The notes under the pieces: generated by a model
What the model was told of the DNA's origin: nothing
What the model saw: the letters and a program-made list of their open reading frames with translations, nothing else
Database searches by the model: none
Made by a program: the position numbers and the translations under genes
Part shown: positions 1 to 8,363 of the stretch, one piece after another
Layout of the letters: each line of letters starts with the position of its first letter
Numbering within the stretch: the first letter of the stretch is position 1
NCBI GenBank assembly: GCA_947626365.1
Contig: CANQRW010000028.1
Coordinates: 1 to 38,664, forward strand
From: an uncultured Lachnospiraceae bacterium
GTDB taxonomy: Bacteria > Bacillota > Clostridia > Lachnospirales > Lachnospiraceae
Direction: 5' to 3'
Length of the DNA stretch: 38,664 nucleotides

Positions 1-1358
1 ATGATGCCGCGGGTGTCCTTGATGGAGATACGCTTGCCGGTGCCGTTCCAGCCGGTGTTCACCAGATAAGCCTTCGCTCCGTTCATCTCCATCCTCTTAA
101 CCAGCTCTTCCGCGTACTTGGTGGGATGCAGCTCCAGGAACGCCTGGCCGAAGCATGCGGAGAAGGTGGGGGTGGGCTCGGTGATGCCCCGTTCTGTACC
201 AGCCAGCTTGGCTGTGAAGCCGGACAGGAAGTAGTACTGGGTCTGCTCCGGAGTCAGAATAGACACAGGCGGAAGTACGCCGAACGCGTCAGCGGACAGG
301 AAGATTACGTTCTCAGCGGCCGGAGCTGCGGAAACGGGACGTACGATCTTCTCAATATGGTTGATGGGATAAGATACACGGGTATTCTCGGTGACGCTCT
401 TGTCAGCGAAATCGATCTTGCCGTTCTCATCCAGAGTTACGTTCTCCAGAAGAGCGTTTCTCTTGATGGCGTTGTAGATGTCGGGCTCGGACTCCTTGTC
501 CAGGTTGATAACCTTGGCATAGCAGCCGCCCTCAAAGTTAAACACGCCCTTGTCGTCCCAGCCGTGCTCGTCGTCGCCGATCAGCAGACGCTTCGGGTCG
601 GTGGAAAGGGTGGTCTTGCCGGTGCCGGACAGACCAAAGAAGATGGCAGTGTGCTCACCGTTCATATCGGTGTTGGCGGAGCAGTGCATGGAAGCGATGC
701 CCTGCAGCGGCAGGTAGTAGTTCATCATGGAGAACATACCCTTCTTCATCTCGCCGCCGTACCATGTGTTCAGGATAACCTGCTCGCGGCTGGTGATATT
801 GAATACTACCGCGGTCTCAGAATTGAGGCCCAGTTCCTTGTAATTCTCCACTTTCGCCTTGGAAGCGTTGTAGATAACGAAGTTGGGCTCAAAGTTCTCC
901 AGCTCTTCCTCGGAAGCCTGGATGAACATGTTCTTCACGAAATGAGCCTGCCATGCCACTTCTACGATGAAACGGATCGCCATGCGGGTATCTTTGTTGG
1001 CGCCGCAGAAAGCGTCCATAACGTACAGCTTTTTGTTGGACAGTTCTTTGACAGCCAGATCCTTGACCGCTTTCCAGGTCTCCTCGGAAGCCGGATGGTT
1101 ATCGTTCTTATATGCGTCGGTGGTCCACCATACGGTGTCCTTGGAATTCTCGTCCATGACGATGAATTTGTCTTTGGGGGAACGGCCTGTGTAAACGCCG
1201 GTCATAACATTCACCGCGCCCAGTTCGCTCAGCTGCCCTTTGTCATAGCCTTCCAGGGTCGGATCCATCTCTGCTTCAAACAGCTCCTCGTAGGAGGGGT
1301 TGTACACGATCTCCGTAGTCCCGGTAATTCCGTACTTGGTTAAATCAATCTTTGCCAT
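1..1358 (-). CDS. pckA: Phosphoenolpyruvate carboxykinase (ATP), 3' end beyond the window
   Basis: Converts oxaloacetate and ATP to phosphoenolpyruvate, ADP and CO2 in the cytoplasm; it is the entry step of gluconeogenesis and in anaerobes can run in the reverse, PEP-carboxylating direction. The reverse strand reads continuously from an ATG at 1358 ([11 protein letters not shown]) to the window edge, giving 452 codons. The P-loop GLSGTGKTT lies at about residues 242-250 (609-635), the position expected for ATP-type PEPCK. The family is about 530 residues long, so roughly 80 C-terminal residues are missing because of the window boundary, not because the gene is broken. A GAGG ribosome site lies about 10 nt upstream of the ATG. 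It has its own promoter, separate from the upstream kinase gene. Family assignment is confident. Confidence 0.96.
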   Translation of the reverse strand, partial: MAKIDLTKYGITGTTEIVYNPSYEELFEAEMDPTLEGYDKGQLSELGAVNVMTGVYTGRSPKDKFIVMDENSKDTVWWTTDAYKNDNHPASEETWKAVKDLAVKELSNKKLYVMDAFCGANKDTRMAIRFIVEVAWQAHFVKNMFIQASEEELENFEPNFVIYNASKAKVENYKELGLNSETAVVFNITSREQVILNTWYGGEMKKGMFSMMNYYLPLQGIASMHCSANTDMNGEHTAIFFGLSGTGKTTLSTDPKRLLIGDDEHGWDDKGVFNFEGGCYAKVINLDKESEPDIYNAIKRNALLENVTLDENGKIDFADKSVTENTRVSYPINHIEKIVRPVSAAPAAENVIFLSADAFGVLPPVSILTPEQTQYYFLSGFTAKLAGTERGITEPTPTFSACFGQAFLELHPTKYAEELVKRMEMNGAKAYLVNTGWNGTGKRISIKDTRGI

Positions 1359-1401
1359 TTTACACTCTACCTCTTTCCTTAATAAATATGGTTGTTGGGC
1401 A

Positions 1402-1415
1402 TGAAACCGTCAAAA
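1402..1415. promoter_or_regulatory. Possible cre-like operator in the pckA leader
   Basis: TGAAACCGTCAAAA matches 11 of 14 positions of the Bacillus CcpA consensus TGWAARCGYTWNCW, counted by eye. It lies between the predicted transcription start and the pckA start codon, where a roadblock repressor would act. Three mismatches, one in the conserved core, make this only a candidate. Confidence 0.25.
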
Positions 1416-1436
1416 GCAAATTACCACTTCTATTCT

Positions 1437-1464
1437 ATTATACAGTATAAATCAATAAAAGCAA
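1437..1464 (-). promoter_or_regulatory. Sigma-A-type promoter of pckA
   Basis: On the reverse strand TTGCTT (1459-1464) is followed by a 16-bp spacer and a perfect TATAAT (1437-1442). This leaves a leader of about 70 nt before the pckA ATG at 1358. The spacer is one base shorter than ideal. Confidence 0.65.
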
Positions 1465-1498
1465 GATATAACAGCCGTATTTTTCCAAAAAATGTGAA

Positions 1499-3814
1499 TT
1501 AATTAACAGTTTGCGCAGGTGTCCCGCGCACTTCAAATCCCACCTGTGCCTTGAACAGATCTCCGTCGATATACAGTTCAAAGCTTCCGTTCTGGAGCAG
1601 GGTCAGGCTTTTGGCGATGGACAGTCCCAGTCCGCTGCCTTCGGTAGTCCGGGCCACATCGCCCCGGACAAATCGTTCCGTCAGTTCATCGGCATTAATA
1701 TTCAGCGGATTGGCGGAAACATTTTTTATCGTAAAATAGGCGAAGCCATTGCGTTTTTCCACATCCACATAGACCCGGCTGTTTTCCATGGCGTATTTGA
1801 AGGCGTTGTTGTACAGGTTCTCGATCACGCGCCACAGGCGCCGTCCGTCAGCGGCGATCAGGATCGTTTCCGAAGGCAGATTGGATACCAGTTCCAGGTG
1901 CCTTTGGGCGAAGCGCTCTTCAAATTCGCCGTTGGACTGATGGATCAGCTCCACAAAATCAATATCGCTGATCTCTAATTTCAGGTTGCCGGAGCTGGCT
2001 TTGGAGGCCTCCACCAGATCCTCGGTCAGAGTCTTCAGACGCTGTGATTTCTGGTCCAGGACTTCCAGGTAGCCCTGGATTTTCTCATCCTGAATATTTT
2101 CCCTCTTTAAAAGGTCCACGTAATTGATAATGGAGGTAAGGGGCGTCTTGATATCGTGGGATACATTGGTGATCAGGTCGGCTTTAAGCCGCTCGCTTTT
2201 TACCTGTTCCTGCAGGGCCGTGTCGAGACCGTCGCCCAGGCTGTTGAGGGCCTGGCTGATCTTTCCGGCATCCTCGGAGAAACCGGCGGAATCGATCTTA
2301 TAAGCGGTATCACCCTGGGCCATCTGAAAGATTCCTCTTGCGATCTTGGAATTTTCCACACGGCTGCGGTACAGAATCAGGAAGACCCATATCTGAAATA
2401 CAGCCAGCACAGCCAGCGGAATCAAATACAGATAAGGAATGTTCAGATTGCCGCGCTGTCCGTAGAGGTAATACCAGCCCCAGAGAAGGATAGCGCTGCA
2501 GAGGATATATCCTGTGAAGGCCGCAGTGAAGCGCACCGGCAGGGGATAGCCGTAAAATGCGGGAATAACGCGGCTTAATCCCCGGCACAGAAGGCTGTTC
2601 TTCCAAAGGGCGCGGGCCTTGTAGCCGCGCAGCAGGCAAAACAGGACTCCAAGGCAGATCAGATACCGGGTGACTCCTTTCAGGACACTTGCGGCATAGG
2701 AAAGGTATTCCCTGCTGACGATCAGCCGGGCCAGCCGAAGAAGGCCGTTCTGGGCCAGAGTGTCGCCGGCCCACAGTAAAAGCAGAAAAACGACAGCGAT
2801 GCATTCCACGGGAAGCCGGTCAAAATAATACAGGGCGATGTCGGAGCGGTCCGCATCCGTATGTCCGGTCAGACGGGCCATGACGATCAGCGTAAAAAAG
2901 AGGCCGATCAGTCCGAGAGCCAGAAGAATCGTTCCACCGATATATTCGGTGCGGACCTTGACATATTCCGCGTTGGCGGCGGAGTAAGGATCAGGATTGG
3001 GATACGTGACGTCTACGCCCAGAAGGATATAGTAGTCGTCATTATTGTACTGGTTGTGCATGGCCAGTTCGGATGTGATGTTTTCGGGAACGTAACGCAG
3101 ATTGGAATCCACGAAAATGGAGTCGCCGGAGATGAACAGGTACCTTCCCATCTGCCGCAAGTCGTCATTGCTGTATTCGGAGGCGTTGGTGTAGACATGT
3201 TCTTCCGCGGAGTCGTCAAAGTAGGAGACGCGAAAATACAGATTGGAGGGCTGGTCGATAAAATTTTCCCGGATTCGGTAATATTCGCCCAGCACATTCA
3301 GAACCTGAACGGAAAGCTCTTCGATTGTGGCGAAGGCATCGCCGGGTTCCGTGTAGACTTCGTTGGGATCATAAGCCTTCCACTCGATCAGGGGAGTGGA
3401 ATTCCCACTGTCTCTCTCGTGAACCTCGGGGCCGCCGGCCACTTCGTAATTTTCGTTGAGATAATAACCCAGCCTTCTGGCGTAACTGATCGCCTCATTC
3501 AGCGTATAGATTTTGGTGTTGCCGGAATTATGGGTAACACAAAACATACTGGCCTCATAATTCACATCATCATCCAGTTCCAGCAGATCTTTAAATTGGA
3601 CATACCGAAATATAGTCTCTACGTCAGATTCCAGCTGCTCGGTAAAAGGAAAAGTGTCTGCGTAGGATTCCTCATGAATCCAACCCAGACCTCTTCCGTA
3701 ATTCTCATTAAAAATGATAAGAGTAATACCGGCAAGGAACAGACACAGAAACAGCAGATGCAAAAGCAGCGCCGACTGTTTTTTCAGGGCCATAGGCCAG
3801 GTTCCTGTTCTCAT
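1499..3814 (-). CDS. Multi-pass membrane sensor histidine kinase
   Basis: Sensor of a two-component system, 771 residues. A first membrane segment (about residues 15-35) is followed by an extracytoplasmic domain of about 250 residues rich in Asp, Glu, Asn and Tyr, then about five more membrane segments between residues 290 and 481. A linker leads to the HisKA motif NVSHDIKTPL with phospho-acceptor His553. The ATPase domain has an N box (NLYNNAFKYA) and an intact G2 box (GSGLGLSIAKSL), while the usual DxGxG G1 box is replaced by a KNVSAN-type sequence. The ATG follows an AGGAG site and lies 9 nt after the regulator stop, so the two are co-transcribed. The ligand cannot be read from sequence; alpha-glucan or sugar status is suggested only by the upstream genes. 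Confidence 0.93.
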   Translation of the reverse strand: MRTGTWPMALKKQSALLLHLLFLCLFLAGITLIIFNENYGRGLGWIHEESYADTFPFTEQLESDVETIFRYVQFKDLLELDDDVNYEASMFCVTHNSGNTKIYTLNEAISYARRLGYYLNENYEVAGGPEVHERDSGNSTPLIEWKAYDPNEVYTEPGDAFATIEELSVQVLNVLGEYYRIRENFIDQPSNLYFRVSYFDDSAEEHVYTNASEYSNDDLRQMGRYLFISGDSIFVDSNLRYVPENITSELAMHNQYNNDDYYILLGVDVTYPNPDPYSAANAEYVKVRTEYIGGTILLALGLIGLFFTLIVMARLTGHTDADRSDIALYYFDRLPVECIAVVFLLLLWAGDTLAQNGLLRLARLIVSREYLSYAASVLKGVTRYLICLGVLFCLLRGYKARALWKNSLLCRGLSRVIPAFYGYPLPVRFTAAFTGYILCSAILLWGWYYLYGQRGNLNIPYLYLIPLAVLAVFQIWVFLILYRSRVENSKIARGIFQMAQGDTAYKIDSAGFSEDAGKISQALNSLGDGLDTALQEQVKSERLKADLITNVSHDIKTPLTSIINYVDLLKRENIQDEKIQGYLEVLDQKSQRLKTLTEDLVEASKASSGNLKLEISDIDFVELIHQSNGEFEERFAQRHLELVSNLPSETILIAADGRRLWRVIENLYNNAFKYAMENSRVYVDVEKRNGFAYFTIKNVSANPLNINADELTERFVRGDVARTTEGSGLGLSIAKSLTLLQNGSFELYIDGDLFKAQVGFEVRGTPAQTVN

Positions 3815-3823
3815 ATGTATCTC

Positions 3824-4519
3824 CTACTGCTTCTCAATCTTATATCCTACGCCCCAGACGACCTTCAGATATCGGGGCTCTCTGGGATTGATCTCAATCT
3901 TTTCGCGGATATGACGGATATGGACCGCCACCGTATTATCTGCGCCGATGGCTTCCTCATTCCATATCTGTTCGTAGATTTCATCGATGGAAAATACCTT
4001 TCCGGCATTCTTCACCAGGAGAAGCAGGATATTGTACTCGATGGGAGTCAGTTTGATGAGATCGCCGTCCACGGAAACCTCTTTGTTGTCATCGTTGATC
4101 AGCAGGCCCCCGCATTTATAAATATTCTCCGTATTCTGATGCGTCAGATTGCCCAGCTGTGTGTAGCGGCGCATGTGGGATTTCACCCGGGCTACCAGCT
4201 CCAGGGGGTTGAAGGGCTTGGCGATATAATCGTCCGCGCCGATGTTCAGCCCCAGGATCTTGTCGTTGTCTTCTGACTTGGCAGACAGGATAATGATAGG
4301 GATACTGCTGGTCTCCCGGACCTTCAGAGTAGTTCTTATGCCGTCCAGTCCGGGCATCATCACGTCTACGATCATGAGATCTACCGGATTATTCTCCAGA
4401 AGCTCCAGGGCCTCATAACCATCGTAAGCCTTGATTACTTTGAAGCCTTCTCCGGTCAGGTAGATATCTATGGCCTCGACAATCTGTTTGTCGTCATCAC
4501 AGACCAGTATGGTTTGCAT
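3824..4519 (-). CDS. OmpR/PhoB-type response regulator
   Basis: Cytoplasmic DNA-binding partner of the kinase immediately downstream; 231 residues. The receiver domain has acidic Asp8 and Asp9, phospho-acceptor Asp52 in the VDVMMPGLDG segment, Ser79 and Lys101 in AKPFNPLEL. A C-terminal winged-helix domain covers about residues 130-231 and ends in YLKVVWGVGYKIEKQ, typical of the family. The frame stays open further upstream, but ATG 4519 is preferred because AAAGGAG lies 6 nt before it and translation starts with the usual receiver strand MQTILVCDDD. Only 26 nt separate it from the branching-enzyme stop with no visible terminator, so it probably belongs to the glycogen-gene transcript. Target genes are unknown. 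Confidence 0.95.
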   Translation of the reverse strand: MQTILVCDDDKQIVEAIDIYLTGEGFKVIKAYDGYEALELLENNPVDLMIVDVMMPGLDGIRTTLKVRETSSIPIIILSAKSEDNDKILGLNIGADDYIAKPFNPLELVARVKSHMRRYTQLGNLTHQNTENIYKCGGLLINDDNKEVSVDGDLIKLTPIEYNILLLLVKNAGKVFSIDEIYEQIWNEEAIGADNTVAVHIRHIREKIEINPREPRYLKVVWGVGYKIEKQ

Positions 4520-4545
4520 GTGAACTCCTTTCTTTCGGAATCGTG

Positions 4546-6516
4546 TTAATTGAAGCGGAAGATAGCGGTTCCGTAAGGCGGCAGCGGATAGGCCACGGAA
4601 TAAGGCTGTCCGTCGCATTCGCCTTTAACGGCCTTGTAAACCTTCTTCTCTTCGCCCCGCTTGTAGGCGCCGTGGGTCTCGTCCAGGATCAGGGTGTAAT
4701 TGCCTTTTTTCGGAACGCCTACCCGGTAGTCGGACCGCTCCATGGGGGTGAAGTTGCAGACGAACAGCAGGTTCTTCTTCTTCGTCTCATCATAGCGGAT
4801 AAAACTGAAGATGCTGCGGTCGCCGTCGTTGGCGTTGACCCAGGAAAAGCCGTTCCAGTCATAATCCAGAGAATAGAGAGCCGGGTACTGCCTGTAGATA
4901 TGCAGCAGGTCGCTGAAATATTTCTGGACGTCTCTGTGAAGAGGCTCTTCCGTCAGATGCCAGTCCAGGGATACCTTTTCATCCCACTCATGCCACTGGG
5001 CGAATTCCTGGCCCATGAACAGAAGTTTTTTGCCGGGATGGCCCATCATGAAGGTGTAGCCCACCTTCAGGTTGGCGAACTTGTCCTCGTAGATGCCGGG
5101 CATCTTGTTGATCATGGAGCATTTTAGGTGGACTACCTCGTCATGGGACAGCACCAGAATGAAATTCTCATAGGTGGAGTAGGTCATGGCGAAGGTCATC
5201 TTGTTGTGGTTGTATTTGCGGAAATAGGGATCCAGCTTCATGTATTCCAGGAAATCGTGCATCCAGCCCATGTTCCATTTGAACTTGAAGCCCAGTCCAT
5301 CCTCTTCCGGCGGCCGGGTAATCTTGGGCCATGCAGTGGATTCCTCGGCGATGAGCATGGTGCCGTCATGGCGCCCGGAGATGACGCTGTTAATATGTTT
5401 GAAGAATTCGATGGCCTCCAGGTTCTGGTTGCCGCCGTAGATGTTGGGTACCCAGTTGCCTGCGGAACGTCCGTAGTCCAGATACAGCATGGAAGCCACG
5501 GCGTCCACTCTCAGGCCGTCGATATGGTACTGCTCGATCCAGTAGAGGGCGTTGCTGATGAGGAAGTTTTTCACCTCGTTCTTGGCGTAGTCGAATACTT
5601 TCGTGCCCCAGTCAGGATGTTCGCCCTTGCGGGAGTCCGCGTACTCGAAGACGGGGCCGCCGTCAAATTCAGCCAGCCCGTGGGCGTCCCTGGGGAAGTG
5701 GGCGGGAACCCAGTCCAGGATAACGCCGATGCCGTTTTTGTGCATGTAGTTGACAAAATACATAAAGTCCTTGGCCTGTCCATAGCGGGAGGTGGGAGCG
5801 AAGTAGCCGGTGACCTGATACCCCCAGGAACCATCGTAAGGATGCTCCGCGATGCCCATCAGTTCTACATGGGTATAACCCATCTCCTTGACGTAATCCG
5901 CCAGTTCATGAGCCGCCTCTATGTAGGTATAATATCCGTCCTTCTCCGGCCGGTCTTTCTTTCTCCAGGAACCGAGATGCACTTCGTAAATGGAAAGAGG
6001 GGCCTTGACAATATCGGTTTTGCTCCGTTCTTCCATCCATTTCTGGTCTTTCCACTTGAAGCCGGAGATATCGGCCGTGATGGAGGCGGTGCCGGGGCGG
6101 TACTCGGCTTCAAACGCGAAGGGATCTGCTTTGAAGAGAATCCGGCCGTCTGCGGCAGTGATGGCGTATTTGTACAGCATGCCGGTGCCCAGGCCCGGCA
6201 TGAAGATCTCGTAAATGCCGGAAGTGCCCAGAAGTTCCATGGGATTGGCATCCGGATTCCAGCTGTTGAAATCGCCTACCAGGGAAACTGCCTTGGCGTG
6301 AGGGGCCCAGACTGCGAAATACATGCCGTCCTGGCCGTTGTAATTCTTGGGGTGGGCCCCCAGCTTATCGTAGATGCTGTAATGGGTGCCCTGGCCGAAG
6401 AGATACCGGTCCATCTCGGTGACAAAGTTGGTTCCCAGAGGCGGAGCCGCCTTGGGCTTTCTGCCGCGGCGTTTGGGCGCGGTGTTTTCGGTTTTGGCAG
6501 TTGTTTTTCTCGGCAT
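4546..6516 (-). CDS. glgB: 1,4-alpha-glucan branching enzyme
   Basis: Introduces alpha-1,6 branches into glycogen by cutting an alpha-1,4 chain and moving it; cytoplasmic. The 656 residues show a basic N-terminal tail (1-30) with an RRGRKPK segment, a CBM48-like beta domain (about 60-150), and the GH13 barrel with nucleophile Asp338 (GLRVDAVAS), acid/base Glu391 (LIAEEST) and third carboxylate Asp459 (LSHDEVVH). A C-terminal all-beta domain follows. The length is normal for bacterial GlgB. An AAGGGGG ribosome site precedes the ATG, and only 4 nt separate it from the upstream amylase stop, implying coupling. No glgA, glgC or glgP gene is nearby, so the rest of the pathway must be encoded elsewhere. 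The AT-hook-like tail may be just a flexible basic extension. Confidence 0.97.
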   Translation of the reverse strand: MPRKTTAKTENTAPKRRGRKPKAAPPLGTNFVTEMDRYLFGQGTHYSIYDKLGAHPKNYNGQDGMYFAVWAPHAKAVSLVGDFNSWNPDANPMELLGTSGIYEIFMPGLGTGMLYKYAITAADGRILFKADPFAFEAEYRPGTASITADISGFKWKDQKWMEERSKTDIVKAPLSIYEVHLGSWRKKDRPEKDGYYTYIEAAHELADYVKEMGYTHVELMGIAEHPYDGSWGYQVTGYFAPTSRYGQAKDFMYFVNYMHKNGIGVILDWVPAHFPRDAHGLAEFDGGPVFEYADSRKGEHPDWGTKVFDYAKNEVKNFLISNALYWIEQYHIDGLRVDAVASMLYLDYGRSAGNWVPNIYGGNQNLEAIEFFKHINSVISGRHDGTMLIAEESTAWPKITRPPEEDGLGFKFKWNMGWMHDFLEYMKLDPYFRKYNHNKMTFAMTYSTYENFILVLSHDEVVHLKCSMINKMPGIYEDKFANLKVGYTFMMGHPGKKLLFMGQEFAQWHEWDEKVSLDWHLTEEPLHRDVQKYFSDLLHIYRQYPALYSLDYDWNGFSWVNANDGDRSIFSFIRYDETKKKNLLFVCNFTPMERSDYRVGVPKKGNYTLILDETHGAYKRGEEKKVYKAVKGECDGQPYSVAYPLPPYGTAIFRFN

Positions 6517-6520
6517 AATC

Positions 6521-7855
6521 TTATACCCCCTTGATTTTTAAGACAGCTCCGCGGCCGCCTTCAATTACAAGATTCATTTTCCCGTCCGTGATGGGAACGA
6601 CGGTTCCGTCCAGCAGATTCACCGCGGATTCTCCGTGGATGGGAGACGGCACCTGCATGTAAGCCGGATGCTCGTCATTGTTCACCGCTGTCACGATGAC
6701 GGAATTTTCTCCAAACCTGGCAAAGGAGTACTGGCGGGTAGTCAGGGTCAGTTCCTGATACCGTCCGGTATGTAGTTCTTCGTTTTCTTTGTGAATCCTG
6801 CCAAGTCTGGCGATATAATCGGTCAGCTCCGTATGATATTTTTTTTCATCTTCAATAGCGATGCAGGGCCGCAGTGCGGCGTCGCTTTCCCTGGTCCGCT
6901 GTCCTTCCAGTCCCCACTCGCTGCCGTAGTAGACCGATGGAATACCGGGCAGGGTGTAGAGCAGCGTGTAAACGGAATAAATATGATCTTTATTGCGCAG
7001 TTTGCTGGCCAGCCGATCCTCGTCATGGTTGTCCACAAAAGTGTACAGCTGATAACCCACCTGAAGAAGCCGACGGATCGTGTGGGCGATCTCAAAATAG
7101 TTGTGGTCGTTGTGGCCGGAATACAGACCCTTGTGCAGCTCGTAGTTGGTGACGGAGTGAAGCATCTCCGGATTGACCCAGCGGCTGTATTCTCCGTGAA
7201 TCACCTCGCCCATGAGCCAGAAGTCTTCCTTCATCCGGGAGGTACGCCGGCGCATCTCTTTCATGAAATCGAAATCCAGCACATTGGCGCAGTCCAGCCG
7301 GATGCCGTCGATATCAAATTCATCGATCCAGAACCGGATGACATCGAACAGGTACTCCCTTACCTGGGGATTCCACAGATTCAGACAGGGCAGTTCAAAG
7401 TGTCCCTGCCAGGCCTCATAGCCGAAACGGTCGCCCAGGGGACTTCCCCAGCCGAAGTTGACGCCTTTGTACCAGTCTTTATAGGGGGACCAGTCGCCCT
7501 TCTCCTGTATATCACGGAACGCGAAAAACTCCCGGCCCGTGTGATTGAACACTCCGTCAACCACGACCCGGATTCCGGCTTCGTGGCAGAGGGAGGTAAA
7601 GCGCTTGAAGTCATCATTATCACCCAGACGGCGGTCTACCAGCTTATAATCTCTGGTGTCGTAACCGTGGTGTGAAGATTCAAACAGGGGACCAATGTAA
7701 ACGGCGTTGCAGCCCAGAGAACGAATATAGGGAATCCACCGGTTCAGTTCCTCGAAGCGGTGAACCACGGATTCCTCGGTATTCCACTGGGGGGCGCCGG
7801 TCAGGCCCAGGGGATAGATGTGATAAAATATCCCTTTTTCATACCAGGTGCTCAT
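6521..7855 (-). CDS. GH13 alpha-amylase family glycosidase
   Basis: A 444-residue enzyme of the alpha-amylase superfamily with no signal peptide, so it should act on cytoplasmic alpha-glucans or maltodextrins. The catalytic set is complete: nucleophile Asp188 (GIRLDCANV), acid/base Glu217 (LMGEVIHGEY) and Asp278 in FVDNHDEDR; the early GVFNHTGREF segment is the conserved region I. The N-terminal beta domain of neopullulanases is absent and the C-terminal beta domain is short. Its GGAGGG ribosome site lies inside the end of the preceding DUF2508-like gene, which overlaps it by 17 nt, and glgB follows after 4 nt. Exact specificity (alpha-amylase, cyclomaltodextrinase or glucosidase) cannot be told from sequence alone. 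Confidence 0.92.
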   Translation of the reverse strand: MSTWYEKGIFYHIYPLGLTGAPQWNTEESVVHRFEELNRWIPYIRSLGCNAVYIGPLFESSHHGYDTRDYKLVDRRLGDNDDFKRFTSLCHEAGIRVVVDGVFNHTGREFFAFRDIQEKGDWSPYKDWYKGVNFGWGSPLGDRFGYEAWQGHFELPCLNLWNPQVREYLFDVIRFWIDEFDIDGIRLDCANVLDFDFMKEMRRRTSRMKEDFWLMGEVIHGEYSRWVNPEMLHSVTNYELHKGLYSGHNDHNYFEIAHTIRRLLQVGYQLYTFVDNHDEDRLASKLRNKDHIYSVYTLLYTLPGIPSVYYGSEWGLEGQRTRESDAALRPCIAIEDEKKYHTELTDYIARLGRIHKENEELHTGRYQELTLTTRQYSFARFGENSVIVTAVNNDEHPAYMQVPSPIHGESAVNLLDGTVVPITDGKMNLVIEGGRGAVLKIKGV

Positions 7856-8078
7856 AAATAGTGCCCTCCAAATTTTTAAAACGGCGCAGCAGAAACTGAT
7901 ACCGCAGCTGGGCAGCGTTCAGTTCGTAGATAAAACAGTCGATTAAAGTAGGATCCACTTCCTGCTCGAAGTGATTCCGCGCGGAATCGATACAGCTGCG
8001 GGTTCGTTCGATCTCCGCCCGCAGCTTCTGACGCTCCATGATCATGAGTGCCCGCTGCCGTTTCTTATTAAGGTTCAT
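7839..8078 (-). CDS. Small DUF2508-like (YaaL-like) protein
   Basis: A 79-residue, highly charged, helical protein with no signal or membrane segment. The C-terminal half carries an IYELNAAQLRYQFLLRR stretch, resembling the LYELKxAExKY core I recall for Bacillus YaaL/DUF2508; function is unknown in that family. ATG 8078 (MNLNKKRQR) is chosen because GGGAG lies 9 nt upstream; in-frame Met codons further up lack a ribosome site. It is the first gene after the promoter at 8155-8183 and its stop overlaps the amylase start, so it is translationally linked to the glycogen genes. In Bacillus the family member sits directly after recR; here recR (34068-34664) has a different neighbour. Confidence 0.7.
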   Translation of the reverse strand: MNLNKKRQRALMIMERQKLRAEIERTRSCIDSARNHFEQEVDPTLIDCFIYELNAAQLRYQFLLRRFKNLEGTIYEHLV

Positions 8079-8154
8079 GCATATCATCTCCCAGAATTTG
8101 ATAAATGTAGTATTTCTGGAAAAAGAAAAAGTATACATGGATTTCGTTCTCTCT

Positions 8155-8183
8155 ATTTTATCATTTTCCGGGGCAATGGTCAA
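8155..8183 (-). promoter_or_regulatory. Promoter of the DUF2508-amylase-glgB-regulator-kinase operon
   Basis: On the reverse strand TTGACC (8178-8183), a 17-bp spacer and TAAAAT (8155-8160) form a near-consensus sigma-A promoter, about 77 nt upstream of the first start codon at 8078. It diverges from the pilus promoter at 8221-8249. Confidence 0.85.
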
Positions 8184-8220
8184 CGAATAATGTGTTTCAA
8201 AAAATATACTTAAAATTTAC

Positions 8221-8249
8221 TTGACATTTGGCGGAAGAAAGTTCATAAT
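8221..8249 (+). promoter_or_regulatory. Promoter of the Tad/Flp pilus locus
   Basis: A perfect TTGACA (8221-8226), 17-bp spacer and CATAAT (8244-8249) form a strong sigma-A promoter. The predicted start near 8256 gives a leader of about 105 nt before the first pilus gene. It is back-to-back with the opposite promoter at 8155-8183, 37 bp apart. Confidence 0.85.
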
Positions 8250-8274
8250 GAAGAAACAATCAGTTACGTTCAAA

Positions 8275-8300
8275 TTCATTTTATGAAATTCATGTACATG
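8275..8300. promoter_or_regulatory. Two adjacent inverted repeats in the pilus-operon leader
   Basis: TTCAT-TTT-ATGAA (8275-8287) is directly followed by the 10-bp perfect palindrome CATGTACATG (8291-8300). Both lie 20-45 nt downstream of the predicted transcription start, suitable for a repressor site or an RNA structure. No known regulator motif was recognised. Confidence 0.3.
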
Positions 8301-8363
8301 TACCAGCCCTGATTCGGGCGCCGATTCCAAACCAGAAGATGATATTTTTGGAGGTGATGTAGG

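Noticed and set aside
126-1343. Long open frame on the + strand opposite pckA
   Set aside because: It mirrors the codon pattern of a clear PEPCK gene, has no ribosome site and no recognisable protein features.
1465-1498. Terminator after the histidine kinase gene
   Set aside because: ATTTTTTGGAAAAAT is only an A/T inverted repeat with no GC stem, so termination there is not supported.
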